NCBI GenBank assembly: GCA_030180075.1 | Contig: JASNJN010000210.1 | Span: forward strand, 1-39,379 | Origin: Mikrocytos mackini | Taxonomy: Eukaryota; Endomyxa; Ascetosporea; Mikrocytida; Mikrocytiidae | Length of the DNA: 39,379 nucleotides | Reading direction: 5' to 3' | In this document: piece by piece, positions 9,823-17,471 of the stretch | How positions within the stretch are numbered: position 1 is the stretch's first letter | Layout: every line of letters starts with the position of its first letter | The notes under the pieces: model-generated | The model's input: the letters and a program-made list of their open reading frames with translations, nothing else | The model's database searches: none | What the model was told of the DNA's origin: nothing | Translations under genes and position numbers: made by a program

Positions 9823-10893
9823 GACATGACGCACCAAATCGCTTTTCGAATGTGTTGTTTCTAATGTTTGTTTAGTAGTAGTTGTGGCGTCCTTGGATGT
9901 ATTCTCTTTAGTTTTTAGATCAGGGATCGGCTTTACGCTTTCAGCTTTAACCATTGTAATATCCCATGTTTCCTTCCCCAGCTTCTTTTTATCATCGGGT
10001 GCAGTTGTGAGGCTGCAGACTGTACCTTCATTGAATATTCCATCATAACATGTTTTGTCTGCGAATGTTGCTCGCTCTACTGTGTAAATCGCCGATTCAC
10101 CAATAATGACCAGTCTGTTTGCGGCATTGTATTTATATCTGTCCTTAAATCCTTGATTGTCTTTGGCGAATTTTTCTAAAAACTTCACATAACTATTGCT
10201 CTCAAATCCTTGCTTATCCGAATCCATTGAAAACCCAATATAATTTTCCAGAGAATCATACATGAACATTGTATCAACTATCCTCAGGCGGTAACTATCT
10301 TTTTCATCGATGTATTTTAATCTTTTGTCTAAAGATAAACCAACGTTAAACCCTTTAAAGGACCGTATATCTCCCGAAATTTCTACTAAAGTACCATCTT
10401 TCTTTTTATTCTTATCAGCCAGCGATCTGTCGTTCACATAGAACCTGAAATAAGGTGGGCAATTATTAGATATGTCATATGCAATGTTTTGAAGAAAATG
10501 TAAGAAAATTAAGTTAAAGTCTGTGCCTTCTTTTGTGAATTGTAAATAATTTGTGTATTTAATTGTATAAGCTCCCGTAAGTGAGATTCCTTTGTCTTCA
10601 TCGGCTCGTTCAAGCCTGGTAATCAATTTGTTGTAATCGAATTTGCCTTTACTATCTATGTTCAATCGCTCGTTTATAACGAACAGAACTAAGTGTATGT
10701 CTTTAATTAACGAAGATGACATGTTGTTTGTTGTATCACTGAAGGAAATCGAAATAAGGTTGACTATGGTTTCCGATTCTCCCTTCTGGATAATTTCGAG
10801 TGAGTAAAATGTTGTGCCGTTTACGGATAAATGGGGACTCGTAGTGGTGGAACAGTGTAGTGCTAGCACTAAGAAAGTGCAGAATAAGATCAT
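9820..10893 (-). CDS. Putative secreted protein, C-terminus altered by a MITE
   Basis: A protein of 357 residues with an N-terminal signal peptide (MILFCTFLVLALHC, then the polar STTTSPHL). I recognise no domain. The mature part is mixed in composition, with few Cys (NNCPPYF, ADKTCYDG, GTVCSLT), and ends in a Thr/Lys-rich tail. There is no C-terminal membrane anchor, so secretion to the host cell, wall or spore surface is possible. The stop codon belongs to the MITE at 9595-9822. Before that insertion the frame would have run 13 codons further, to a TAA at 9545-9547. No AAATTT signal lies directly before the ATG, unlike most neighbours. It diverges from the lipase-like gene at 11182. Confidence 0.8.
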   Translation of the reverse strand: MILFCTFLVLALHCSTTTSPHLSVNGTTFYSLEIIQKGESETIVNLISISFSDTTNNMSSSLIKDIHLVLFVINERLNIDSKGKFDYNKLITRLERADEDKGISLTGAYTIKYTNYLQFTKEGTDFNLIFLHFLQNIAYDISNNCPPYFRFYVNDRSLADKNKKKDGTLVEISGDIRSFKGFNVGLSLDKRLKYIDEKDSYRLRIVDTMFMYDSLENYIGFSMDSDKQGFESNSYVKFLEKFAKDNQGFKDRYKYNAANRLVIIGESAIYTVERATFADKTCYDGIFNEGTVCSLTTAPDDKKKLGKETWDITMVKAESVKPIPDLKTKENTSKDATTTTKQTLETTHSKSDLVRHV

Positions 10894-11181
10894 TTCGTTT
10901 CGAACAAAAAATAAAGTTTAAAGAGTGTATTGATTCTGATGCTTAAGTGAGTGGTCCAGAAGCCTAGTGTGAATTGGTAAATGTTCAAATTTGGTTGTCT
11001 TTTGTAATCATGACATCATCTCACCAAATCTCCAATTTTGCGCCGAACCAGGTACGTATGAACCTATAATACAGGCCCCGGGTTTGGCTATGGTGATATA
11101 CGCTGTACAATGTGTGTATGTTCTTGTAATTTCGTAAGACGCTTGTTAGTTTTAAAAGTATTATGAAATTTTGAAAATCTG
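10894..11181. promoter_or_regulatory. Divergent intergenic region
   Basis: A 288-bp spacer between the secreted-protein gene (-) and the lipase-like gene (+). AAATTTT at 11166-11172 lies 9 bases before the ATG at 11182. A GC-rich patch at 11080-11092 (AGGCCCCGGGTTTGG) stands out from the AT-rich background; its role is unknown. Confidence 0.5.
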
Positions 11182-12057
11182 ATGAAAGCTGAATCATTTA
11201 CTTTCTATAGCCTGCGCAACACAAAGCTCCACGCAACTATATTCTCGCCCAAGACTAAGAATATTGAATGCACGATAATTGCATTCCATGGGTTTGGCAA
11301 CAACATCGACATGTTGAAAAGGTTTGGATTCCTTCAGCGATACGTAAAAGCAGGCTATCGTATGTGTGGTTTTGATTTCGAGGGCCACGGACATTCGGAA
11401 GGCGACGACTTCATAGTTTTGAGGATTGAGGACTATATCAGCGACGCCAAAACATTCGTTTCAAAGCTTGAAAAGAAAGGCTATATCAAAGGAACCATAA
11501 TTTTTTTAGCTTATTCTATGGGTGGAAACATTGCGTTCTCATTGGCATGCGATTCAGAAATAAAGGAAAGAGTGGAAGGCGTGGTACTTTTGTCGCCGTT
11601 GTTTGGGTTTTCGAAATACATGTACTATCACAAGAAACTACTGGAGCAACCAATAAGGATGGCTTCACAACTTGTTCCCCGAGTTAGTATTAGTGCAGCT
11701 ATTGATGTGGAGATGCCCCGCCCAGATAATCCTGTTGTAGACCAGGTGTTAATCTCTGCGCGTGATTCAAGAACCGAAAATGCAATGTCGTTCCAAAGCT
11801 TAACCAATCTGATGAACCTAGCGGATAACATAGACAATCTAGCGAGGCATTTCGAAGCTAGGCTCCTTATTTTCCACGGGGACGAAGATAGAACAACAAG
11901 TTACGAAGAGTCGAAGACTATCATCAGAAAGATAAAGTCGAAAGATAAAATGATCGTGAAGATGTGGGCGAAAACACATTTTTTACCCATTACAGATCAG
12001 AAAATTATATTCAATTTTGTAAATAGATTCATTGTCAAAACAATGAACGATAAATAA
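11182..12057 (+). CDS. Monoacylglycerol lipase-like alpha/beta hydrolase
   Basis: A protein of 291 residues, the usual length for the monoglyceride lipase/lysophospholipase group (Hydrolase_4 type). The oxyanion-loop HGFGNN follows the first strands (residues 36-41). The nucleophile elbow is AYSMGG with Ser112, where the family normally has GHSMGG, so the first Gly is Ala and His is Tyr. The acid is probably Asp236 (HGDEDRTT) and the base His266 (AKTHFL). The enzyme would release fatty acids from monoacylglycerols or lysophospholipids. That would be useful to a parasite that draws lipids from its host. No signal peptide is seen, so it is probably cytosolic. AAATTTT lies 9 bases before the start. 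Confidence 0.85.
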   Translation: MKAESFTFYSLRNTKLHATIFSPKTKNIECTIIAFHGFGNNIDMLKRFGFLQRYVKAGYRMCGFDFEGHGHSEGDDFIVLRIEDYISDAKTFVSKLEKKGYIKGTIIFLAYSMGGNIAFSLACDSEIKERVEGVVLLSPLFGFSKYMYYHKKLLEQPIRMASQLVPRVSISAAIDVEMPRPDNPVVDQVLISARDSRTENAMSFQSLTNLMNLADNIDNLARHFEARLLIFHGDEDRTTSYEESKTIIRKIKSKDKMIVKMWAKTHFLPITDQKIIFNFVNRFIVKTMNDK

Positions 12058-12238
12058 CTTTGTAAATTGATAAGGATGATTTTAACTTATAGTTTATTGA
12101 TTTAGGAAACAACAACTTTATTAAACTGAACAACAAACATTAGTTATATGGTTCTATGTACAAGATTATGTTTAGTCACACCTGATGTCTATTGAATATT
12201 CTAGGGGTTTTTCAATTTTTAAAAATTTAAACTTCAAA

Positions 12239-13786
12239 ATGGCACTATCCAAAGAACTCAGCCAAGAAATACACAAATACTTAAAGGATGGAGGAAGCGC
12301 AAGTATAACGAATATTTCAGAGCATGTTAAAACTTCTATAGATTCTATACACTCAGAGATAAAATCCTTAGTCAGGAAAGACATTTTCCAAACAAAGACC
12401 ATATCGGTAGATCAATTATGTACAACAGACCTAGGAAAAGACGTGTTAGAGCATAACACGATGGAGTATCGACTTTACAACGCGCTTTCGTCAGCTTGTA
12501 GCACTTCATTTACTATAGAAGAAGCTATAACAACTTTGACGAAATCGTTTCCTAATATAAAGCAACAGATTCTAAAGAAGAATTTCTTCTTGAGTATTAA
12601 AAGAGGGCTTGTTTCAAAAGAAACTGATGGGAACTCGTACACCGTGGAGAAGGGCAAAGAAGACGAAGTGGCGAGTCTATTTTCTAAGCAACATTCAATG
12701 CTTGACAAACTCAGTGATAAACAAATAAAAGAATGGCTCGAAAAGAAATTTGTTAACAGAATTAAAATAAAGACAGAAATAATAAGCCCGGGACCCTGCT
12801 TTAATAAGCTACTTGATGAACAGGAAGAAACAGCCGAATTGTTGCCTGACTACTTCAACAACCCGGTTTCTCTCAAACCTTTGAACTTAAGTGCAAAAGG
12901 AAAAGAAATGCCCAACTCCGGGTGCTTACATCCTTTAATGAGACTGAGGACTGCGTTCCGAAACATTTTCCTAGAGATGGGATTTGAGGAAATGGAAACA
13001 GGGAGTTATGTCGAGCGGGCTTTTTGGAACTTCGATTCACTGTTCATCCCACAACAACACCCAGCGAGGGACTTACAAGATACGTTCTATATTGATAAAA
13101 ACCCATTCGAAAAGACATTCTATGAAAATGTTATTTCAAACAACAAAAGAACGGGATTAAGATTGGAGTTTGAGGAAGGAGAGTGCTCGAAAGTTCATAA
13201 AGAACACACCTCTGGATGGAGAAGTGATTTTGATAAGAAAGAAACAGAGAAGTACCTACTAAGAACACACACTACAGCAGTTACATCCAAAATGTTGAGA
13301 GAATTGGGAGAGAAAGCTAAAAGGGGAGAAGAAGTTGAAGCTAAGTTATTCTCTATAGACAGAGTGTTCAGAAATGAAACATTAGACGCCACACATTTGG
13401 CGGAGTTCCATCAATTAGAGGGATGTGTCGCCGGGCCAAACCTGGGACTATCCCATTTGATTGGCATTTTGGAATACTTCTTCGAAAGAATAGGAATAGA
13501 ACAGTTGAAATTTAAAATAGCCTTTAATCCATATACAGAGCCTTCCGTGGAAGTATTTGGGTATTCAAAGGAATTAAAGAAATTCATAGAAATAGGAAAT
13601 TCCGGTGTGTTCAGAAGAGAAGTGTTGGATCCGGCTGGAATACCGCAAAATGTGAATGTTATCGCCTGGGGACTGAGTCTGGAAAGGCCTGCAATGTTGA
13701 TGCACGGAGTGAATGATATTAGGAAACTGTGTGGGAATAATATAAGCCTGAATCTGGCTAAAGACAGCAAATGGTTGATGTTCTAG
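12239..13786 (+). CDS. FRS2: Phenylalanyl-tRNA synthetase alpha subunit, cytosolic
   Basis: A protein of 515 residues, close to the eukaryotic alpha subunit length of about 500. It is the catalytic half of the alpha2-beta2 enzyme that charges tRNA-Phe in the cytosol. The N-terminal third holds winged-helix-type DNA/tRNA-binding folds. The class II catalytic core follows: motif 1 with GSYVERAFWNFDSLFIPQQH, motif 2 with FRNETLDATHLAEFHQLEG, and motif 3 with GLSLERPAML. I chose ATG 12239 over 12185 because AAATTT at 12223-12228 lies 10 bases before it and inside the longer frame, and the homology begins with MALSKELSQEI. The beta subunit is not in the window. Confidence 0.95.
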   Translation: MALSKELSQEIHKYLKDGGSASITNISEHVKTSIDSIHSEIKSLVRKDIFQTKTISVDQLCTTDLGKDVLEHNTMEYRLYNALSSACSTSFTIEEAITTLTKSFPNIKQQILKKNFFLSIKRGLVSKETDGNSYTVEKGKEDEVASLFSKQHSMLDKLSDKQIKEWLEKKFVNRIKIKTEIISPGPCFNKLLDEQEETAELLPDYFNNPVSLKPLNLSAKGKEMPNSGCLHPLMRLRTAFRNIFLEMGFEEMETGSYVERAFWNFDSLFIPQQHPARDLQDTFYIDKNPFEKTFYENVISNNKRTGLRLEFEEGECSKVHKEHTSGWRSDFDKKETEKYLLRTHTTAVTSKMLRELGEKAKRGEEVEAKLFSIDRVFRNETLDATHLAEFHQLEGCVAGPNLGLSHLIGILEYFFERIGIEQLKFKIAFNPYTEPSVEVFGYSKELKKFIEIGNSGVFRREVLDPAGIPQNVNVIAWGLSLERPAMLMHGVNDIRKLCGNNISLNLAKDSKWLMF

Positions 13787-13929
13787 AATTAAATAAATAC
13801 TAGGTGTTATTAAATTAAGAAAATTGGCTATGTTGTTTGGTAAAATGATTGGTGTTACAACTGTATGTTTATGAATGGAAATAATGTTATTTACGTATGT
13901 TTGTTGTTTCTGAAATTTAACTTCCAAAA

Positions 13930-14418
13930 ATGTTCCAAAACAAAGATCTTCCCAAAGAAGTAGCCAAAAGCTATTTTGATTCGTTCGACACAAATCACGA
14001 TGGCACACTGGACGTTGAAGAAATGGTTCAGTATTTAAAATACGTAGGAGTTGCCGATGACAATATAAAGCCAATAATGCATATTATCGACACAGATTCC
14101 GATGGGAAATTTTCATTCGACGAATTCTACAACTTTGTACTGGAAGGCAGAGAATTGTGCTTTAAAATGGACGATAACCGAATATTAATTGTTCGTAAAG
14201 CTTACTCGTTCTTCAAAAAGTACTTGAATGAAGAGAAGAACGGGGTAACTAAGCGCACTTTGTATAAAATGTTAAAGGACTGTGGATACAAAGAAATGAA
14301 AGACCTGAAAAGAGAAACAGGGATATTGTTCGACCATATCGACAAAGACAACACAGGCCACATTACCCTCCCAGAAATAATACCTTATCTGAAAATAAGA
14401 AAAATAAGTAAACAGTAA
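13930..14418 (+). CDS. EF-hand calcium-binding protein
   Basis: A protein of 162 residues with the four-EF-hand layout of the calmodulin/centrin/calcineurin B group. Loops 1 (D20-E31, DTNHDGTLDVEE), 2 (D54-E65, DTDSDGKFSFDE) and 4 (D138-E149, DKDNTGHITLPE) keep the calcium ligands. The third site, around residues 96-107, has lost them. No myristoylation signal (MG start) is seen, which argues against a typical calcineurin B. It is too diverged to call calmodulin. Its role is presumably as a calcium sensor. AAATTT at 13913-13918 lies 11 bases before the ATG. The gene faces the malate dehydrogenase gene tail to tail, with only 25 bases between the stops. Confidence 0.88.
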   Translation: MFQNKDLPKEVAKSYFDSFDTNHDGTLDVEEMVQYLKYVGVADDNIKPIMHIIDTDSDGKFSFDEFYNFVLEGRELCFKMDDNRILIVRKAYSFFKKYLNEEKNGVTKRTLYKMLKDCGYKEMKDLKRETGILFDHIDKDNTGHITLPEIIPYLKIRKISKQ

Positions 14419-14443
14419 TTTTTAACAACTTTATACAACCTGG

Positions 14444-15493
14444 TTAGTTATCGACATTCGTTATACCCAGAGCCTGGTCCCGCTCTTCAACGAGTTCTTT
14501 GAAGCTCAGTTCTAGTGCTGCCCTGGCTTCTTTTGAAATATCCACTCCGTCTTTGGCTATTTCATAAGTGCCTTCTTTCTCATTCAAATAAACAGGCATG
14601 CTTACGAACAAGTCTTTTGGAAACCCGAAGGAGCCATCGGAATAAACACCCATGACAGTCCATTTCTGGTATGGCCCTTCTCTACATTCGTCCCGAGGCA
14701 CCATATCCCTGGCTTGTCGAATAGTGGCCGTAGCTGCTGAACAAACACTACTGTACCCACAGAACTTCTCAATGTTGTCGTTCCTGTACCTAACCGTGTT
14801 TCTGAATTCTGTCTTTCCCCAATCAACAAAGTCTTCCGAACTGAACAAATCACAAATGTCCTTCGACTGCTCCCCGTCTATTTTTGCAGCGGAGCAAACT
14901 GGGACCTGGGAGCCCGAGTGGTTTCCCAGGATGATCAAGTCAGATATTCTCTCCAAATTTATCTTTGTTTTGAGTGAGAACTGAACAGTTGCTCTTTGGA
15001 AGTCTAAACGAGAGAGGGACGAAAAATTAACCTTAGGGATGTTGGGTGCGAAATGACTAGTCAGAAGGCAGTTTGTGTTCGCTGGGTTAGCCACAACAAG
15101 TACCTTCATGCCCTTTTTGTTTACTCCTAGCTGGCGCTTATATTCGTCGTTCAAGACACCGCCGAGTTCCTTGAATATTTTTGCATTAGCCTGAAGAAGG
15201 GCAACTCGTGGTGTGTTTGGCTTTTTGTATGCACTGCTGATCAAGATGACGAGATCAGCATCCTTTACCCCCTCTGCGAAGTCAGTGGTCTTTGTAATTT
15301 CATCCAGCTGTGCAAAATTACAATCTTGAACCTCTTCAATTACCTTCCCCATTTCTCCCATAGCAATTTCGATGTCTATACAAGATATCGAGAGTTTGTC
15401 CAGTGAACAAGAAGGAATGAATTCTCTATTTAACAATCTAAAGATTACGTTGTAACCAATTCGTCCTGCAGCTCCTGTAATAGCAATTTTCAT
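14444..15493 (-). CDS. MDH1: Malate dehydrogenase, cytosolic type
   Basis: A protein of 349 residues of the cytosolic/chloroplast MDH branch, which interconverts malate and oxaloacetate with NAD. Seen in order: the Rossmann GAAGRIGYN (7-15); Asp40 at the end of the second strand, which favours NAD over NADP; VANPANTN (134-141); the substrate Arg/catalytic Asp motif SRLDFQRA (161-168); and the catalytic His in GNHSG (His192). The mobile specificity loop is unusual. Where MDH normally has two arginines in a PRREGMERKD-type sequence, this has YKKPNTPRVA, so the first Arg is replaced by Lys. No targeting peptide is present. The start shares a 29-bp spacer with the gene at 15523. Confidence 0.92.
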   Translation of the reverse strand: MKIAITGAAGRIGYNVIFRLLNREFIPSCSLDKLSISCIDIEIAMGEMGKVIEEVQDCNFAQLDEITKTTDFAEGVKDADLVILISSAYKKPNTPRVALLQANAKIFKELGGVLNDEYKRQLGVNKKGMKVLVVANPANTNCLLTSHFAPNIPKVNFSSLSRLDFQRATVQFSLKTKINLERISDLIILGNHSGSQVPVCSAAKIDGEQSKDICDLFSSEDFVDWGKTEFRNTVRYRNDNIEKFCGYSSVCSAATATIRQARDMVPRDECREGPYQKWTVMGVYSDGSFGFPKDLFVSMPVYLNEKEGTYEIAKDGVDISKEARAALELSFKELVEERDQALGITNVDN

Positions 15494-15522
15494 TTTTTTT
15501 CAAATTTTAAAGTTTTCAAAAG
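15494..15522. promoter_or_regulatory. 29-bp divergent start region with one shared AAATTT signal
   Basis: The ATG codons of MDH1 (-) and the CBP80-like gene (+) are separated by only 29 bases. The sole motif is CAAATTTTAAAG around 15501-15512. AAATTT is its own reverse complement, so the one element could serve both genes, lying about 8 bases from one ATG and about 15 from the other. Confidence 0.7.
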
Positions 15523-17451
15523 ATGAACGAAACAAAGTATGAAATTCGAACAACGAGCTCGTATAATCTGTACAAGACGATAACACAGTACAATTTATTG
15601 GATAATTTTAAAGATTACAATGACATGGCTTGGGAGGAAGAGCAGGGACTTCAGTTTCTATTTGAAGAAGCTGCAACTGAAAACTCCGGCGACCTATTCA
15701 AAACCATTATAGATCTCGTGAATGACAACATTCTGTATGCTCCTATTATAGTCAGGAATTTATCGTTGATCTTTCATAATGCTGATAGCAGAAAAACCTT
15801 TGAGGGCGACTTTATATCGAACATGGAACAATACACAAAGAGTTTATTGGAAATAACAAACATCTGCAAATTTGACGCCTTTATGATACTTATTAGTGAG
15901 TTAGTAAATCACTTAATTTTGGATACTGATTGCTACTTAAAGTTCATTTCCAGCTTACTTTCAATACAAAACAATGCATATCTAAGGCCAATGCTTTACT
16001 GCTTATTTAATTGTATAAATACTTTAAACAAACTAGGTAGTGTTGTTAACGAGCAAGGGGAGAGTATAAGAAAGAGTCTGTCGAAAGTGTCGAATGCATT
16101 AAAAGAGATAGATTTGAACTCAGAACAAACTATTGTGCTAAAAGCAACAGAGGACACCACACTCAAATTAGAGACATACGCTAAAATGCTACTTGAAAAA
16201 ATTATAAAGGACTTAGTTGTGTTGTGCAAAGAAGGCGATGGCAATAACACTAAGGATGAAACTGAAACTGAAACCAAAAAAGAAAACAGAATACAACAGA
16301 GTATATTCAACAGCTTTCACGTCGACTGTTTGCCACTAGATCCTATCTTAGTGATAGATCTGGCATCTGCCATAGAAAACGATAAAGAGGGCGACTTTAA
16401 GATTATCCCCTACCCATCACTGATCTCTTCTTGGGAAGAAACCAATTTGAGGTACATTCAGATTGTCAATTTACTCATACATCAAACAGCTGGGAAGCAA
16501 TTCAAACCTAAGGTGTTGTTTGCTTATTCATTTAACAATGTGGACGATTATAAGTCAGATTCAAGAATAGATTTAACGGCAAAGGTGGTGTTCAGTTTAA
16601 TATATGCGCCTAATTCAGATGGCGAAGAGTTGTTAGATAAGAGTTACTATGAATATTTAGCTGGAAAGTGTTTTTACTTCAAAAACTATTTGCTTTCTCA
16701 GTTTAGCCGGTTAATAAAATACATGGTTATCGAAACAGTATTGAAATCGTTAAAAATGTACCAGATTGTAAACATTCTAGATTTCACGGTGCACATTTTC
16801 CTGCTTTCTAACTCTGCTATGTTATTTCAGTTTATTAGAAAGAAAGATGAGACTCCCTTATCGAACGTATTTTACGAAATAGTATTAAAGAAGGCGCATA
16901 CATTAGTAAATGTAAAAGAAACAAGGAATTTCGCAGAGTTTAATATTTCCGACAATGCGATGTTTGAGGGAATTAGAAAGGATGCGGATTACAACGAATA
17001 CAATGAGAAAATGTTGATGAAAGATAAAGAGATAGAACCCGATAAAAACACACTGTTATTCGAATTAGTGAGGAAATCCCACGAAGGAGGGGAATTTATT
17101 CTATACACACAATGTTTGAACATAGTTAAGGCTAAGGACAAAATTAAAAAATGGAGAGAGGTAGAGGGCACCGTTGAAGTGGTGTTTAAGTATCTTTGGG
17201 ATTCACTTAAAGACAACTTGTTTAAAGAAGTTCTTATTATATTTGTGAACTTAATCGAGACTGAGATTATAACATCAGAAGAACTCGTGGATTTCACAAA
17301 GAAGAAAATAGCGGTGTTAAAGGAAGGCAAGGAGATCAACATGCATTTCGTGTTGGCCATACAATCTCTCTCAGAACTAGCTTTGAAGTATACAGATGAT
17401 GAGAATATAAAAGAATGTGAAGAAATTTTCAGAAAAAACTTTGACTTTTAA
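15523..17451 (+). CDS. Alpha-helical protein, possibly the cap-binding subunit CBP80
   Basis: A protein of 642 residues, almost all predicted helix, with no signal peptide or catalytic motif. An N-terminal stretch (NILYAPIIVRNLSLIFHN, then EFISNM-like DFISNMEQYTKSLL and ISELVNHLIL) lines up by eye with the first MIF4G domain of CBP80/NCBP1, in order and spacing. CBP80 binds CBP20 and capped nuclear RNA to aid export and processing. The full CBP80 is about 790 residues in animals, so this would be short, as is common in microsporidia. A charged low-complexity segment (DETETETKKENR) sits near residue 245. The similarity is from memory and weak; another HEAT/MIF4G protein is possible. It ends 20 bases from the stop of the next gene, tail to tail. 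Confidence 0.5.
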   Translation: MNETKYEIRTTSSYNLYKTITQYNLLDNFKDYNDMAWEEEQGLQFLFEEAATENSGDLFKTIIDLVNDNILYAPIIVRNLSLIFHNADSRKTFEGDFISNMEQYTKSLLEITNICKFDAFMILISELVNHLILDTDCYLKFISSLLSIQNNAYLRPMLYCLFNCINTLNKLGSVVNEQGESIRKSLSKVSNALKEIDLNSEQTIVLKATEDTTLKLETYAKMLLEKIIKDLVVLCKEGDGNNTKDETETETKKENRIQQSIFNSFHVDCLPLDPILVIDLASAIENDKEGDFKIIPYPSLISSWEETNLRYIQIVNLLIHQTAGKQFKPKVLFAYSFNNVDDYKSDSRIDLTAKVVFSLIYAPNSDGEELLDKSYYEYLAGKCFYFKNYLLSQFSRLIKYMVIETVLKSLKMYQIVNILDFTVHIFLLSNSAMLFQFIRKKDETPLSNVFYEIVLKKAHTLVNVKETRNFAEFNISDNAMFEGIRKDADYNEYNEKMLMKDKEIEPDKNTLLFELVRKSHEGGEFILYTQCLNIVKAKDKIKKWREVEGTVEVVFKYLWDSLKDNLFKEVLIIFVNLIETEIITSEELVDFTKKKIAVLKEGKEINMHFVLAIQSLSELALKYTDDENIKECEEIFRKNFDF

Positions 17452-17471
17452 TTTAAGATTAATTATTGGTA

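Noticed and set aside
12185-12238. Longer N-terminus for PheRS alpha
   Set aside because: The AAATTT start signal falls inside it, and the extra residues look like translated AT-rich leader.
14652-14984. Plus-strand ORF of 110 codons within the malate dehydrogenase gene
   Set aside because: It is antisense to a clearly conserved enzyme and has no start signal.
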